Source of the DNA: an uncultured Ignavibacteriota bacterium
GTDB taxonomy: Bacteria > Bacteroidota > Ignavibacteria > UBA10030 > UBA8401
Reading direction: 5' to 3'
Assembly: GCA_903861125.1 (NCBI GenBank)
Contig: CAIOTF010000014.1
Location: 1 to 54,496 of the forward strand
DNA length: 54,496 nucleotides
Shown here: piece by piece, positions 14,245-21,923 of the stretch
How positions within the stretch are numbered: the first letter of the stretch is position 1
Layout: the number at the start of each line of letters is the position of its first letter
Position numbers and translations under genes: made by a program
Notes under the pieces: generated by a model
Told to the model about the DNA's origin: nothing
What the model saw: only the letters and a program-made list of their open reading frames with translations
Database searches by the model: none

Positions 14245-14272
14245 GTTGAAAATTTGTTGAAAAACGTTCAAC
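14245..14272 (+). other. Possible integrase arm-type sites
   Basis: GTTGAAAA occurs at 14245 and again at 14256, exactly 11 bases apart, followed by an inverted partial copy GTTCAAC at 14266. Short repeats spaced by one helical turn between an integrase gene and its tRNA target are typical of arm-type binding sites. Confidence 0.4.
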
Positions 14273-14321
14273 CGATGATCAACGAAAGTGGCGAAATTAG
14301 ATTGTATTGACCAGTCGGCCT

Positions 14322-14367
14322 TTCTTTTAAGCAGAGGGTCGATGGTTCGAGACCATCCGCGATCACA
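14322..14367 (+). other. 3' half of tRNA-Lys (UUU): attachment-site remnant
   Basis: CTTTTAA (14324-14330) is a Lys anticodon loop with anticodon TTT. GCAGA follows as the 3' anticodon strand, then the variable loop and the T arm GATGG-TTCGAGA-CCATC (14341-14357), then the acceptor strand CGCGATC and the discriminator A. The sequence upstream has no D arm and no matching 5' acceptor, so only the 3' half is present. This is what remains at one end when an element integrates within a tRNA gene and carries a replacement 3' half to the other end. Confidence 0.75.
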
Positions 14368-14369
14368 AT

Positions 14370-14396
14370 AAAGCCCAGTATTTACTGGGCTTTTGT
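14370..14396 (+). terminator. Terminator of the split tRNA gene
   Basis: AAAGCCCAGT (14370-14379) and ACTGGGCTTT (14384-14393) form a 10-bp stem with a 4-base loop, then TTTTG. It directly follows the tRNA remnant and is presumably the original tRNA terminator. Confidence 0.75.
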
Positions 14397-14446
14397 ATTT
14401 TAAAGGATACGGCAGTGAATGGCTGCTAACAGAATTGCTAACACGC

Positions 14447-14881
14447 TTAGATCCGATGATGATCTGCCCGCCAGGTTTTGATTGCCTTCTTAATATCTTC
14501 CCGCGAAAGTTTTTCATCAACAGCACGTTTTGCCAGAGGTAAAAATTCCTCGTCCGTTGCAAACCGCAATGCAATGATCTGTCCCATTGTCAAGTTCGGA
14601 TCAAACTGTTTACCCGTCAATGCAAAATGACGCAGATTTTCTTCCGCACGAATTGCACGATCCTGCACCCTCACGGCAAATGCCCGGCTGTACCAGAATT
14701 GGATCAATCCGCAGAACGTAAGAACGGTGATCAATGATGCGCTGTAAATGGATTGATTGCTGCAGCAGGATTCATAGATATTGACCAGCGATCCGATGAA
14801 TGTTATGGTGAGTAAGAATAAGAGCAGTCCGTGATACTGAGGAACATATCGACGATGGTTTGAATAATTTTGATTTTCCAT
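14447..14881 (-). CDS. DUF6526 family membrane protein
   Basis: The 144-residue protein starts MENQNYSNHRRYVPQYHG, has two predicted membrane helices (about residues 18-37 and 45-65) and a cytoplasmic C-terminal part. The conserved phrases RAEENLRHFALTGK, LTMGQIIALRFATDEEF and KKAIKTWRADHHRI are the family hallmark. Proteins of this type are widespread single genes in Bacteroidota and related phyla; no function is established. It is the first core-type gene beyond the integration junction, oriented towards it, with 50 bases between its stop and the tRNA terminator. No partner gene is adjacent. Confidence 0.85.
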   Translation of the reverse strand: MENQNYSNHRRYVPQYHGLLLFLLTITFIGSLVNIYESCCSNQSIYSASLITVLTFCGLIQFWYSRAFAVRVQDRAIRAEENLRHFALTGKQFDPNLTMGQIIALRFATDEEFLPLAKRAVDEKLSREDIKKAIKTWRADHHRI

Positions 14882-15056
14882 TGCATGTTTCCTTTATGTT
14901 TGGGATTAATGTGAACTTAATGGTAGAGAGATCCTGCGCTATATGCAAGTCCGGTTTTGAATATTGATTCTGTGTCGTACATTTTTTACTAATTGCTTTT
15001 CCTGATAATTCTCGGTACATAAAGCTAAATTATTACCTAAAAAACCGTATTTCATT

Positions 15057-16973
15057 ATGAATAGCTCAATACAACGGACCATCCCGAATCTGCTCGAAAA
15101 GAGCTGCGAAAAATTTTCCGCGAATATTCTCCTTTGGGAAAAAAAATCAACTGCCTATGAAGGACTCACCTACGCTCAAGCGAGGCAAAAAGTATATGCC
15201 TGTGCTGCGGGTTTAATGAGCATTGGCATACAAAAAGGGGACCGTATAGCGCTGGTCTCCGAAGGAAGAAATGACTGGGTCATTGCAGAAGTGGGCATGC
15301 TGTATGCCGGCGCAGTGAATGTTCCTCTTTCAGTAAAACTGGATGAGCTGGCAGACCTGAAGTTCCGCCTGCTGCATTCCGGCGCGCGGATGGTAATCGT
15401 CTCCGGCGGTCATGTTCACAAGATCCGCTCCATAGAAAACGATCTTCCCGAACTGGAAAAGGTGATCGTGCTCGACGGCGAACCGGTGAATGACGAAGAA
15501 TTATCTTTCACGTATTTGTTGAATTTGGGAACTGAATACCTCAAGTTACATCAGGATAAATTTTCGGAACGGTGGCATTCCATCGCAGAACATGATCCGG
15601 CAAATATCTGCTATACATCCGGTACAACAGCCGATCCGAAAGGGATCATCCTGACGCATAGAAATTATACTTCCAATGTTGAACAGGCTTCAGGACTTCT
15701 CCATATTCCGCAGACGTATTGTTCTCTACTGATCTTACCATGGGACCATTGTTTTGCCCATACCGCAGGAATTTATACGCTGATGCTGAACGGCGCAAGC
15801 ATGGCCTCGGTTCAGGTGGGGAAAACACCGTTTGAAACATTAAAGAACGTACCGGTGAATATCCGGGAATCAAAACCGACATTTCTGTTAAGCGTTCCGG
15901 CCCTCGCAAAAAATTTCAAGAAAAATATTGAAAAGGGGATCAAAGAAAAAGGGGCAAAGATAGAATCGTTGTTCAATAAAGGATTGAACCTTGGGTACAA
16001 GATCAACGGAATCGGATGGGACAAAGGTGCCAATGGTACTGCATGGGAAAAATTACAATACAAATTGATCGACTTTCTTTTATTTAAAAAGATCCGTGAA
16101 AGCTTTGGCGGAAAGCTGGAATTTTTCATCGGCGGCGGCGCTTTGCTGGATATAGAACTGCAGCGCTTTTTCTATGCAATCGGTATTCCTATGTATCAAG
16201 GATATGGTTTGACCGAAGCGTCACCGATCATTTCCGCTAATGTTCCCGCCAAACATAAACTGGGATCATCGGGAAGTATCGTGCCGAATCTTGAAGTAAA
16301 GATTTGTGATGACAAAGGGAATGCTCTTCCTCTTGGTGAGCATGGCGAGATCGTTATACGCGGTGAGAATGTAATGGCGGGATACTGGAAGAATGAAAAA
16401 GCAACGAACCAGACTTTTCGCGAAGGATGGCTCTATACCGGTGATCTTGGGTATCTTGATGCGGATAATTTTTTATATGTATTAGGTCGCGAAAAAAGCC
16501 TCTTGATCAGTCACGACGGAGAGAAATTCAGTCCGGAAGGAATTGAGGAAGCATTGGTAGGAAATTCGGTATACATCGATCAGGTGATGCTCTACAACAA
16601 TCAATCCATGTATACTATTGCTTTGATTGTTCCAAACAAAGAAAAGATACTGGGCCATCTTCAGCAAAAAGGACTATCAACACATACGGAACAAGGCCAA
16701 TGTGAAGCACTTACACTGCTTGAATCGGAGATCAGGGAATACCGACCGGGAGGAAAATATGCCGGGGAATTTCCTGAACGATGGCTTCCATCGGCAGTTG
16801 GAGTGTTAGGAGAAGGATTCACGGAACAAAATCATTTCCTTAACAGCACATTAAAAATGGTACGAGGGAAGATCACCGAATTTTATAAAGAAAGAATCGA
16901 TTACTTATACACCGTTGAAGGAAAAGAAATCATCAACCATCAGAATAAAAATATCATAAAACGGATGGAATGA
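15057..16973 (+). CDS. Long-chain fatty-acid-CoA ligase family (AMP-forming)
   Basis: The 638-residue protein is an adenylate-forming enzyme that would activate fatty acids to acyl-AMP and then acyl-CoA at the inner face of the membrane. The AMP-binding P-loop is YTSGTTADPKGIILTHRNY near residue 186. Further motifs are YQGYGLTEASP near 381 and the hinge region GWLYTGDLGYLDADNFLYVLGR near 458-480. The length and the internal lid insert (about 285-340) fit the FAA1/FadD-like long-chain group found in Bacteroidota. No SD sequence precedes the ATG. A strong terminator follows at 17008, so the gene is probably monocistronic. Confidence 0.9.
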   Translation: MNSSIQRTIPNLLEKSCEKFSANILLWEKKSTAYEGLTYAQARQKVYACAAGLMSIGIQKGDRIALVSEGRNDWVIAEVGMLYAGAVNVPLSVKLDELADLKFRLLHSGARMVIVSGGHVHKIRSIENDLPELEKVIVLDGEPVNDEELSFTYLLNLGTEYLKLHQDKFSERWHSIAEHDPANICYTSGTTADPKGIILTHRNYTSNVEQASGLLHIPQTYCSLLILPWDHCFAHTAGIYTLMLNGASMASVQVGKTPFETLKNVPVNIRESKPTFLLSVPALAKNFKKNIEKGIKEKGAKIESLFNKGLNLGYKINGIGWDKGANGTAWEKLQYKLIDFLLFKKIRESFGGKLEFFIGGGALLDIELQRFFYAIGIPMYQGYGLTEASPIISANVPAKHKLGSSGSIVPNLEVKICDDKGNALPLGEHGEIVIRGENVMAGYWKNEKATNQTFREGWLYTGDLGYLDADNFLYVLGREKSLLISHDGEKFSPEGIEEALVGNSVYIDQVMLYNNQSMYTIALIVPNKEKILGHLQQKGLSTHTEQGQCEALTLLESEIREYRPGGKYAGEFPERWLPSAVGVLGEGFTEQNHFLNSTLKMVRGKITEFYKERIDYLYTVEGKEIINHQNKNIIKRME

Positions 16974-17007
16974 GCGGTATAGTTTCTTAATATTTATTGG
17001 AATCACT

Positions 17008-17038
17008 AAAAATCCCCGTGACTATGCGGGGATTTTTT
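17008..17038 (+). terminator. Rho-independent terminator
   Basis: AAAAATCCCCG (17008-17018) pairs with CGGGGATTTTT (17027-17037) around an 8-base loop. The structure is symmetric enough to work in both directions. Confidence 0.85.
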
Positions 17039-17102
17039 CGATTAGTAATTTTAATTGATTGATTTCCTGTTGTTATGAATATAATGTAAAATATAAGTTA
17101 CC

Positions 17103-18872
17103 ATGAAAACGCTTCTCTTAACTTTGATAATTTCCATATCTCTTTTGGCTCAGCAGAATCCATTTTCGGATCAGTCCGCCGGTTTAAATCTATCGCCGTT
17201 GTATTATGGTAATTTCGGTGTTTCAGTCGTTGATTATGACAAAGACGGATGGGACGATATATTTTTCTCGAACATTGCTCATACAGTCAACAACGATACA
17301 ACGTATTGTGTACTGTTGAGAAATAACAGGAATGGTACATTCACCAATGTTACCAAATCAGCGAATCTGCAATTGTTTGGAAGTTATTCATGCGGAGTGT
17401 GGGGCGATATCAATAACGACGGTTATGCGGATCTGTTTTTAGCTGAAGCATATGGGATTGGGCGCTGTCATCTTTTGTTGAACAATAAAGACGGAACATT
17501 CCGGGATATGCCGTCTGATTGCGGTATTAATTTTTCCGCAGTGGTTGCAACAGCAGCCTTCGGAGATTATAATAACGACGGGAAATTAGATCTTTTTCTT
17601 GCAACAGAATATCCGTCGTATGATCTTCTTTACCTTAATACATCCCATAACGATACAATATCGTTTCACGATGTATCAACCGCTGCCGGTATAGAAGGTT
17701 ATTCTAGTACGATACCGATGCAGGTAACATTCATAGATATTGACCACGACGGGGACCAGGATATTTACGCTGTGCACGATGGTTTTTTGCCAAGCAGTAT
17801 GTACAGAAATAATGGTGACGGAACATTTACCGACATCTCTTTTCAAAACGGACTGTACGATGTTGGAGTCGGAAATTCGATGGGAGTATACTGGAAAGAT
17901 TATGATTTTGACGGATGGGAGGAAGTGTACGTTACCCGTATCGGTAAAGGTGGTTTATATAAACGTCAGGTTAACGGAAAATATATTAATATCGCTGATA
18001 CGCTGGGTGCGGAATTGAATGGCATGACATGGGGGGTCGTTTGGGAGGATTTTGACAATGATATGGACGACGATATGTTTATGGTCAATACATTCGGGTT
18101 CAACGGTGTGAGAAGTCTTTACTACGAAAACAACGGCGGCGTCTTTCTCGAAAAATCTTCGGAATATAATCTTAATTTTCCTTTTGCCTTCAACGGTCTG
18201 GCATATGGCGATTTTAATAACGATGGGTATCTTGACCTTGTTGCAGCTGCCTCTGACGGAAACAATAAACTTTTAATGAATACAAAAAATAAATCGGGGA
18301 ATTGGATTACGCTGACACTTACCGGAACAACCGTGAACACAATGGCAGTTGGTGTTAAAGCAAGAGCGGTTACGGGCGGTAAAAATCAAATGAGGACGGT
18401 TACTGCCGGAAACAGTTTTGCCTCACAAATGAGTTCATTGCTGCATTTTGGATTTGGTCAAATCACTCACATCGATACGCTGGAAATTACCTGGTCGGCA
18501 AAGCATATTCAGATATTCACGGATGTTCCGTTGAACACTCATTACAGGCTTACTGAGGGGAATTCGCTCCTGTCCGGAATTGAATCGCAGCAGGATCATA
18601 CTATACCTTTCCGTTATTCACTTGAACAAAATTACCCCAATCCATTCAACCCAACAACAACTATTGGATATCATATTACAAATTCCGAGAATGTCCGACT
18701 GACAGTATTTGATATACTCGGTAGGGTAGTGCGGGTACCTGTTAACGAAGTGAAAGAGCCTGGAAATTATTCTTTGGAATTTAATGCATCCAAACTAACG
18801 AGCGGTATTTATTATTACAGGCTGCAAACAGGAAAATATTCCGAGACAAAAAGGATGATTCTGATTCGATAA
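17103..18872 (+). CDS. Secreted FG-GAP/VCBS repeat protein (CRTAC1-like) with T9SS sorting domain
   Basis: A signal peptide (MKTLLLTLIISISLLAQQ) leads a seven-bladed propeller-type array of FG-GAP repeats with calcium-binding DxDxDGxxD motifs, for example DYDKDGWDD, DINNDGYAD, DYNNDGKLD, DIDHDGDQD and DFNNDGYLD. An ASPIC/UnbV-like segment follows at about residues 395-480 (NWITLTLTGT...VNTMAVGVKARA). The C-terminal 85 residues are a type A sorting domain: LEQNYPNPFNPTTTIGY, then DILGRVV, SGIYYYRLQTGKYSETKRM. The protein is therefore exported by Sec, passed through T9SS and anchored or released at the cell surface. Its substrate or partner is unknown; members of this family often bind carbohydrate or matrix. 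Confidence 0.88.
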   Translation: MKTLLLTLIISISLLAQQNPFSDQSAGLNLSPLYYGNFGVSVVDYDKDGWDDIFFSNIAHTVNNDTTYCVLLRNNRNGTFTNVTKSANLQLFGSYSCGVWGDINNDGYADLFLAEAYGIGRCHLLLNNKDGTFRDMPSDCGINFSAVVATAAFGDYNNDGKLDLFLATEYPSYDLLYLNTSHNDTISFHDVSTAAGIEGYSSTIPMQVTFIDIDHDGDQDIYAVHDGFLPSSMYRNNGDGTFTDISFQNGLYDVGVGNSMGVYWKDYDFDGWEEVYVTRIGKGGLYKRQVNGKYINIADTLGAELNGMTWGVVWEDFDNDMDDDMFMVNTFGFNGVRSLYYENNGGVFLEKSSEYNLNFPFAFNGLAYGDFNNDGYLDLVAAASDGNNKLLMNTKNKSGNWITLTLTGTTVNTMAVGVKARAVTGGKNQMRTVTAGNSFASQMSSLLHFGFGQITHIDTLEITWSAKHIQIFTDVPLNTHYRLTEGNSLLSGIESQQDHTIPFRYSLEQNYPNPFNPTTTIGYHITNSENVRLTVFDILGRVVRVPVNEVKEPGNYSLEFNASKLTSGIYYYRLQTGKYSETKRMILIR

Positions 18873-19034
18873 AGTAACTTTGGTTACAGCGTATTCTGCT
18901 TATTATCCACTGCATAGGATATGAAATGGTCCGGTATTGAGAAAAAAAGGTCAATTATGACTGAAAAACAGGTGATTGTCCTTAAAGCCAAGAATTAGAC
19001 CGAATAAGGTATAGGTTACTGTTGTTATTAATGG

Positions 19035-19040
19035 TATAAT
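19035..19040 (+). promoter_or_regulatory. Possible -10 element of the RRM gene
   Basis: TATAAT lies about 50 bases before the GTG start of the RRM gene, in an otherwise featureless 218-base gap. No good -35 box is visible at the expected distance. Confidence 0.3.
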
Positions 19041-19090
19041 AGAACAGCAAAAAGATGTTCAAAATATTTCAATATCATTAGGAGTTCAGA

Positions 19091-19399
19091 GTGAAACTTT
19101 ACGTAGGCAATTTGGATCGGGAAGTAACGAAAGAAAATTTGCAGGAAGCATTTCAGCCATTTGGAGAACTTGGTGAAGTAACTGTGATCAGAGACCGTTC
19201 GAACAATGTTTCGAAGGGATTTGGTTTTGTAGAATTTATGAAAAAACCGGAAGCAGAAGCAGCTATTGCAGCTTTGCACGGAAAAGAATTTATGGGCCGC
19301 ACGATGGACGTTAATGAAGCACGGCCCAAAACAGAAAATTCGTCACGCGGCGGTTTTGGCGGCGGACGCGGCGGTGGTGGCGGAAATCGCCGGTACTAG
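19091..19399 (+). CDS. RRM-type RNA-binding protein with glycine-rich tail
   Basis: The start is GTG, chosen because AGGAG lies 7 bases upstream. The 102-residue protein is one RNA recognition motif with RNP2 LYVGNL (residues 2-7) and RNP1 KGFGFVEF (about 41-48). A short Arg/Gly tail follows (GGFGGGRGGGGGNRRY). Such single-RRM proteins of cyanobacteria and Bacteroidota are usually cold-induced and bind single-stranded RNA, probably as chaperones. It is a monocistronic gene with its own terminator at 19426. Confidence 0.92.
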   Translation: MKLYVGNLDREVTKENLQEAFQPFGELGEVTVIRDRSNNVSKGFGFVEFMKKPEAEAAIAALHGKEFMGRTMDVNEARPKTENSSRGGFGGGRGGGGGNRRY

Positions 19400-19425
19400 C
19401 CCTTCTGTTTAGAAATATTATTATG

Positions 19426-19454
19426 AAATCCTGCCATTGGCAGGATTTTTTTTT
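19426..19454 (+). terminator. Rho-independent terminator
   Basis: AAATCCTGCC (19426-19435) pairs with GGCAGGATTT (19439-19448) around ATT, with a run of nine T overlapping the end of the stem. Confidence 0.9.
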
Positions 19455-19564
19455 ATACAGGTAAATGTAAAGAGGGTGTCGATTGAATTTTGTTAACCCG
19501 AATGATATATTGTCAAAAGCAGCATCATTCAATGTATTTTTTACCGTTTCGGTGAGATGATTTT

Positions 19565-21796
19565 ATGAACAATAGATTTTTTCTTCTCTGGTTGGCACTC
19601 GCAACGTTGGGATGCTCAAATTCAGCAGAAGCTAAGAATTCAGTCGCCCGAGCGTGGAATGAGACGATCTTAAGTGCTATACGTAAAGATTTTGCCAGGC
19701 CGCCGGTTCAGGCACGAAACCTTTTTCATTTTTCCGTTGCACTGTATGATGCGTGGGCCGTCTATGACAAAACAGCACAACCGTTCTTCCTGGGAAGAAC
19801 AGTAGGCGGATTTACTGTTCCATTCAACGGCATTTCTGCTCAGGTGAACGTTCAAGCGGCAAGAGAGGAAGCGATCAGTTATGCTGCATATAGGCTTCTT
19901 AAATATCGGTATAAATATTCTCCGGCGGCCAAAGAGGCACTTGCACGATTCGATTCTCTGTTCATTGCGTTAGGGTATGATACATTAAAGACATCGACAA
20001 ATTATTCAACGGGTTCGCCCGCCTCTCTGGGAAATTATCTTGCACAGAAATTGATAGAATTTGGAATTCAAGACGGCTCGAATGAACTATTTGATTTCGG
20101 GAATGCATTCTACAAACCGGGTAACCTGCCGATCGATCCGGTAAAATTCGGCGATTCTAGTCTAACCGATCCAAACCGCTGGCAGCCCATAACGGTAGGA
20201 ACATTTATTGATCAAAACGGAAATATTATTCCTGTGAAGACACCTCCATTTCTCTGTCCGGAATGGGGGAATGTCACTCCCTTCGCCATGACGCTCAACG
20301 ACCGTAAAATATTGCGTAGGAGTTCCAACGATTACATAGTGTATCACGATCCGGGTCCTCCGGCATATCTTGATACTCTGCATCCGGACATTGAGTCAAG
20401 TGTTCTGTACAAATGGGGATTTGCAATGGTCTCCATTTGGCAGTCTCATCTTTCTCCTGCCGACAGCGTAAAATGGGATATATCTCCTGCATCGCTTGGC
20501 AACATTCAACAACTGCCTCGGACCAATGACGAGCTGAAGAATTTTTATAATCTTACGGCAGGGGGTGATATCGGGAAAGGACGAACGCTGAATCCAAAAA
20601 CCGGACTTGCGTATCAGCCGAATATTGTACTGCGCGGCGATTTCACAAGAGTACTTGCCGAATTCTGGGCTGACGGACCTTCATCCGAAACACCGCCGGG
20701 ACATTGGTTTACAATTTTGAATTATGTTGGGGACCATCCAGCGTTTCAAAAACGTTTCGGCGGACAGGGACCGATCGTTGACGATCTTGAATGGGATGTA
20801 AAAACATATTTCGTCATGGCCGGAGCCGTTCACGATGCAGCGATATCAGCATGGGGAATTAAAGGATGGTATGATTATGTCCGTCCGATTTCCGCAATCC
20901 GTTATATGACGGACAAGGGACAATGTTCCGACTCGACACTTTCGAATTATTCAAAAGCAGGAATACGGCTCATCCCGGGATTGATAGAAGTTGTAAAACA
21001 GGGAGATTCACTTGCAGGTGTGGGGAATAAAAATGTCGGTAAAATTAAATTATATACATGGCGCGGGCATTATTATATCAAAGATCCCAAAATCAATACT
21101 GCAGGTGTCGGCTGGATATTGGCAGGCGATTGGTGGCCTTATCAGCGTCCGTCATTTGTTACACCTCCGTTTGCCGGATACATTTCCGGTCACTCAACAT
21201 ATTCCCGTTCGGCAGCCGAGGTGATGACCCTTTTAACCGGTGATGAATATTTCCCCGGCGGTTTGGGAGAATTTCATGCGCAAAAAAATGAATATCTTGT
21301 TTTTGAAGACGGACCGAGTAACGATATATCGCTGCAGTGGGCAACATACCGTGATGCTTCTGATCAGTGCAGTTTATCGCGGATATGGGGCGGAATCCAT
21401 CCTCCTATCGACGATATTCCCGGAAGAGTGATCGGACAGAAGATCGGACCGGCAGCATTCAATCTTGCAAAAAAATATTTTTTAGGAGAAGCAACGCAGG
21501 CGGAAGACGATCTTTCCAAACGGAATGCTGCAATGGATTGGAAACTCGAGCAAAATTATCCGAACCCGTTCAATCCTTCTACCACAATTCCATTCAGTAT
21601 CAAGCAAAACACATTCGTATCATTGAAGGTGTTCGACATTGTAGGTCGGGAAGTCGCAACAATTCTTAACGGCGATATGAAAGCAGGAAACTATACAAGA
21701 CAATGGAACGCGTCGGGACTCTCAGCCGGAATATATTTCTACCGTTTGTCGGCAGGGAAATTTATTGAAACGAAGAAACTAATTCTTCTTAAATAG
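19565..21796 (+). CDS. Vanadium-haloperoxidase/PAP2-like secreted protein with T9SS sorting domain
   Basis: The N-terminus (MNNRFFLLWLALATLGCSNS) is a signal peptide with a near-lipobox at Cys17. The following phrase VARAWNETILSAIR and then RNLFHFSVALYDAWAVYD are typical of vanadium-dependent haloperoxidase-like proteins. The PAP2 motifs are RPISAIRY near residue 440, SGHSTYSRSAAEV at about 541 and SRIWGGIHPPIDD at about 604, whose His and Arg would bind vanadate or phosphate. Residues 660-743 form a T9SS type A domain (LEQNYPNPFNPSTTI to FIETKKLILLK). It may be a surface phosphatase or haloperoxidase; sequence alone does not decide. It is followed by a terminator at 21831. Confidence 0.85.
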   Translation: MNNRFFLLWLALATLGCSNSAEAKNSVARAWNETILSAIRKDFARPPVQARNLFHFSVALYDAWAVYDKTAQPFFLGRTVGGFTVPFNGISAQVNVQAAREEAISYAAYRLLKYRYKYSPAAKEALARFDSLFIALGYDTLKTSTNYSTGSPASLGNYLAQKLIEFGIQDGSNELFDFGNAFYKPGNLPIDPVKFGDSSLTDPNRWQPITVGTFIDQNGNIIPVKTPPFLCPEWGNVTPFAMTLNDRKILRRSSNDYIVYHDPGPPAYLDTLHPDIESSVLYKWGFAMVSIWQSHLSPADSVKWDISPASLGNIQQLPRTNDELKNFYNLTAGGDIGKGRTLNPKTGLAYQPNIVLRGDFTRVLAEFWADGPSSETPPGHWFTILNYVGDHPAFQKRFGGQGPIVDDLEWDVKTYFVMAGAVHDAAISAWGIKGWYDYVRPISAIRYMTDKGQCSDSTLSNYSKAGIRLIPGLIEVVKQGDSLAGVGNKNVGKIKLYTWRGHYYIKDPKINTAGVGWILAGDWWPYQRPSFVTPPFAGYISGHSTYSRSAAEVMTLLTGDEYFPGGLGEFHAQKNEYLVFEDGPSNDISLQWATYRDASDQCSLSRIWGGIHPPIDDIPGRVIGQKIGPAAFNLAKKYFLGEATQAEDDLSKRNAAMDWKLEQNYPNPFNPSTTIPFSIKQNTFVSLKVFDIVGREVATILNGDMKAGNYTRQWNASGLSAGIYFYRLSAGKFIETKKLILLK

Positions 21797-21830
21797 GATG
21801 CGGCAAAACTGCGGAACTATGTATACCTTC

Positions 21831-21864
21831 AACAATATCCTGATTGAAGACCGGATATTGTTTT
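21831..21864 (+). terminator. Rho-independent terminator
   Basis: AACAATATCC (21831-21840) and GGATATTGTT (21853-21862) form a 10-bp stem with a 12-base loop and TTTT at the end. It separates the PAP2-like gene from hrpB. Confidence 0.7.
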
Positions 21865-21923
21865 AAGTCTATGAGTTCCACTGCCCGGTTTTTGTAATGC
21901 ATAAAAAATTCCTATCTTGGTCT

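Larger units (their letters stand above)
9085..14367 (+). mobile_element. Right part of an integrative element inserted in tRNA-Lys; left end not seen
   Basis: The segment contains unrecognised small genes with strong SD sites, a tyrosine integrase at its right end, and then a tRNA-Lys 3' half lacking its 5' half, which is the standard junction of a tRNA-targeting element. Beyond it the genes are ordinary core genes. The right limit is therefore placed at the tRNA fragment. The left limit given here is only the start of the clearly linked block. The element may extend through the accessory genes to the left and beyond position 1, because no second copy of the tRNA fragment was found in the window. 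Confidence 0.55.

Noticed and set aside
14281-14367. A complete tRNA gene
   Set aside because: Only the anticodon loop, 3' anticodon strand, T arm and acceptor 3' strand are present. Upstream bases give no D arm and no 5' acceptor match, so I call a fragment.
18873-19090. A small gene (13 codons at 18957) before the RRM gene
   Set aside because: It has no ribosome site and a simple composition; the gap is better read as leader and promoter DNA.
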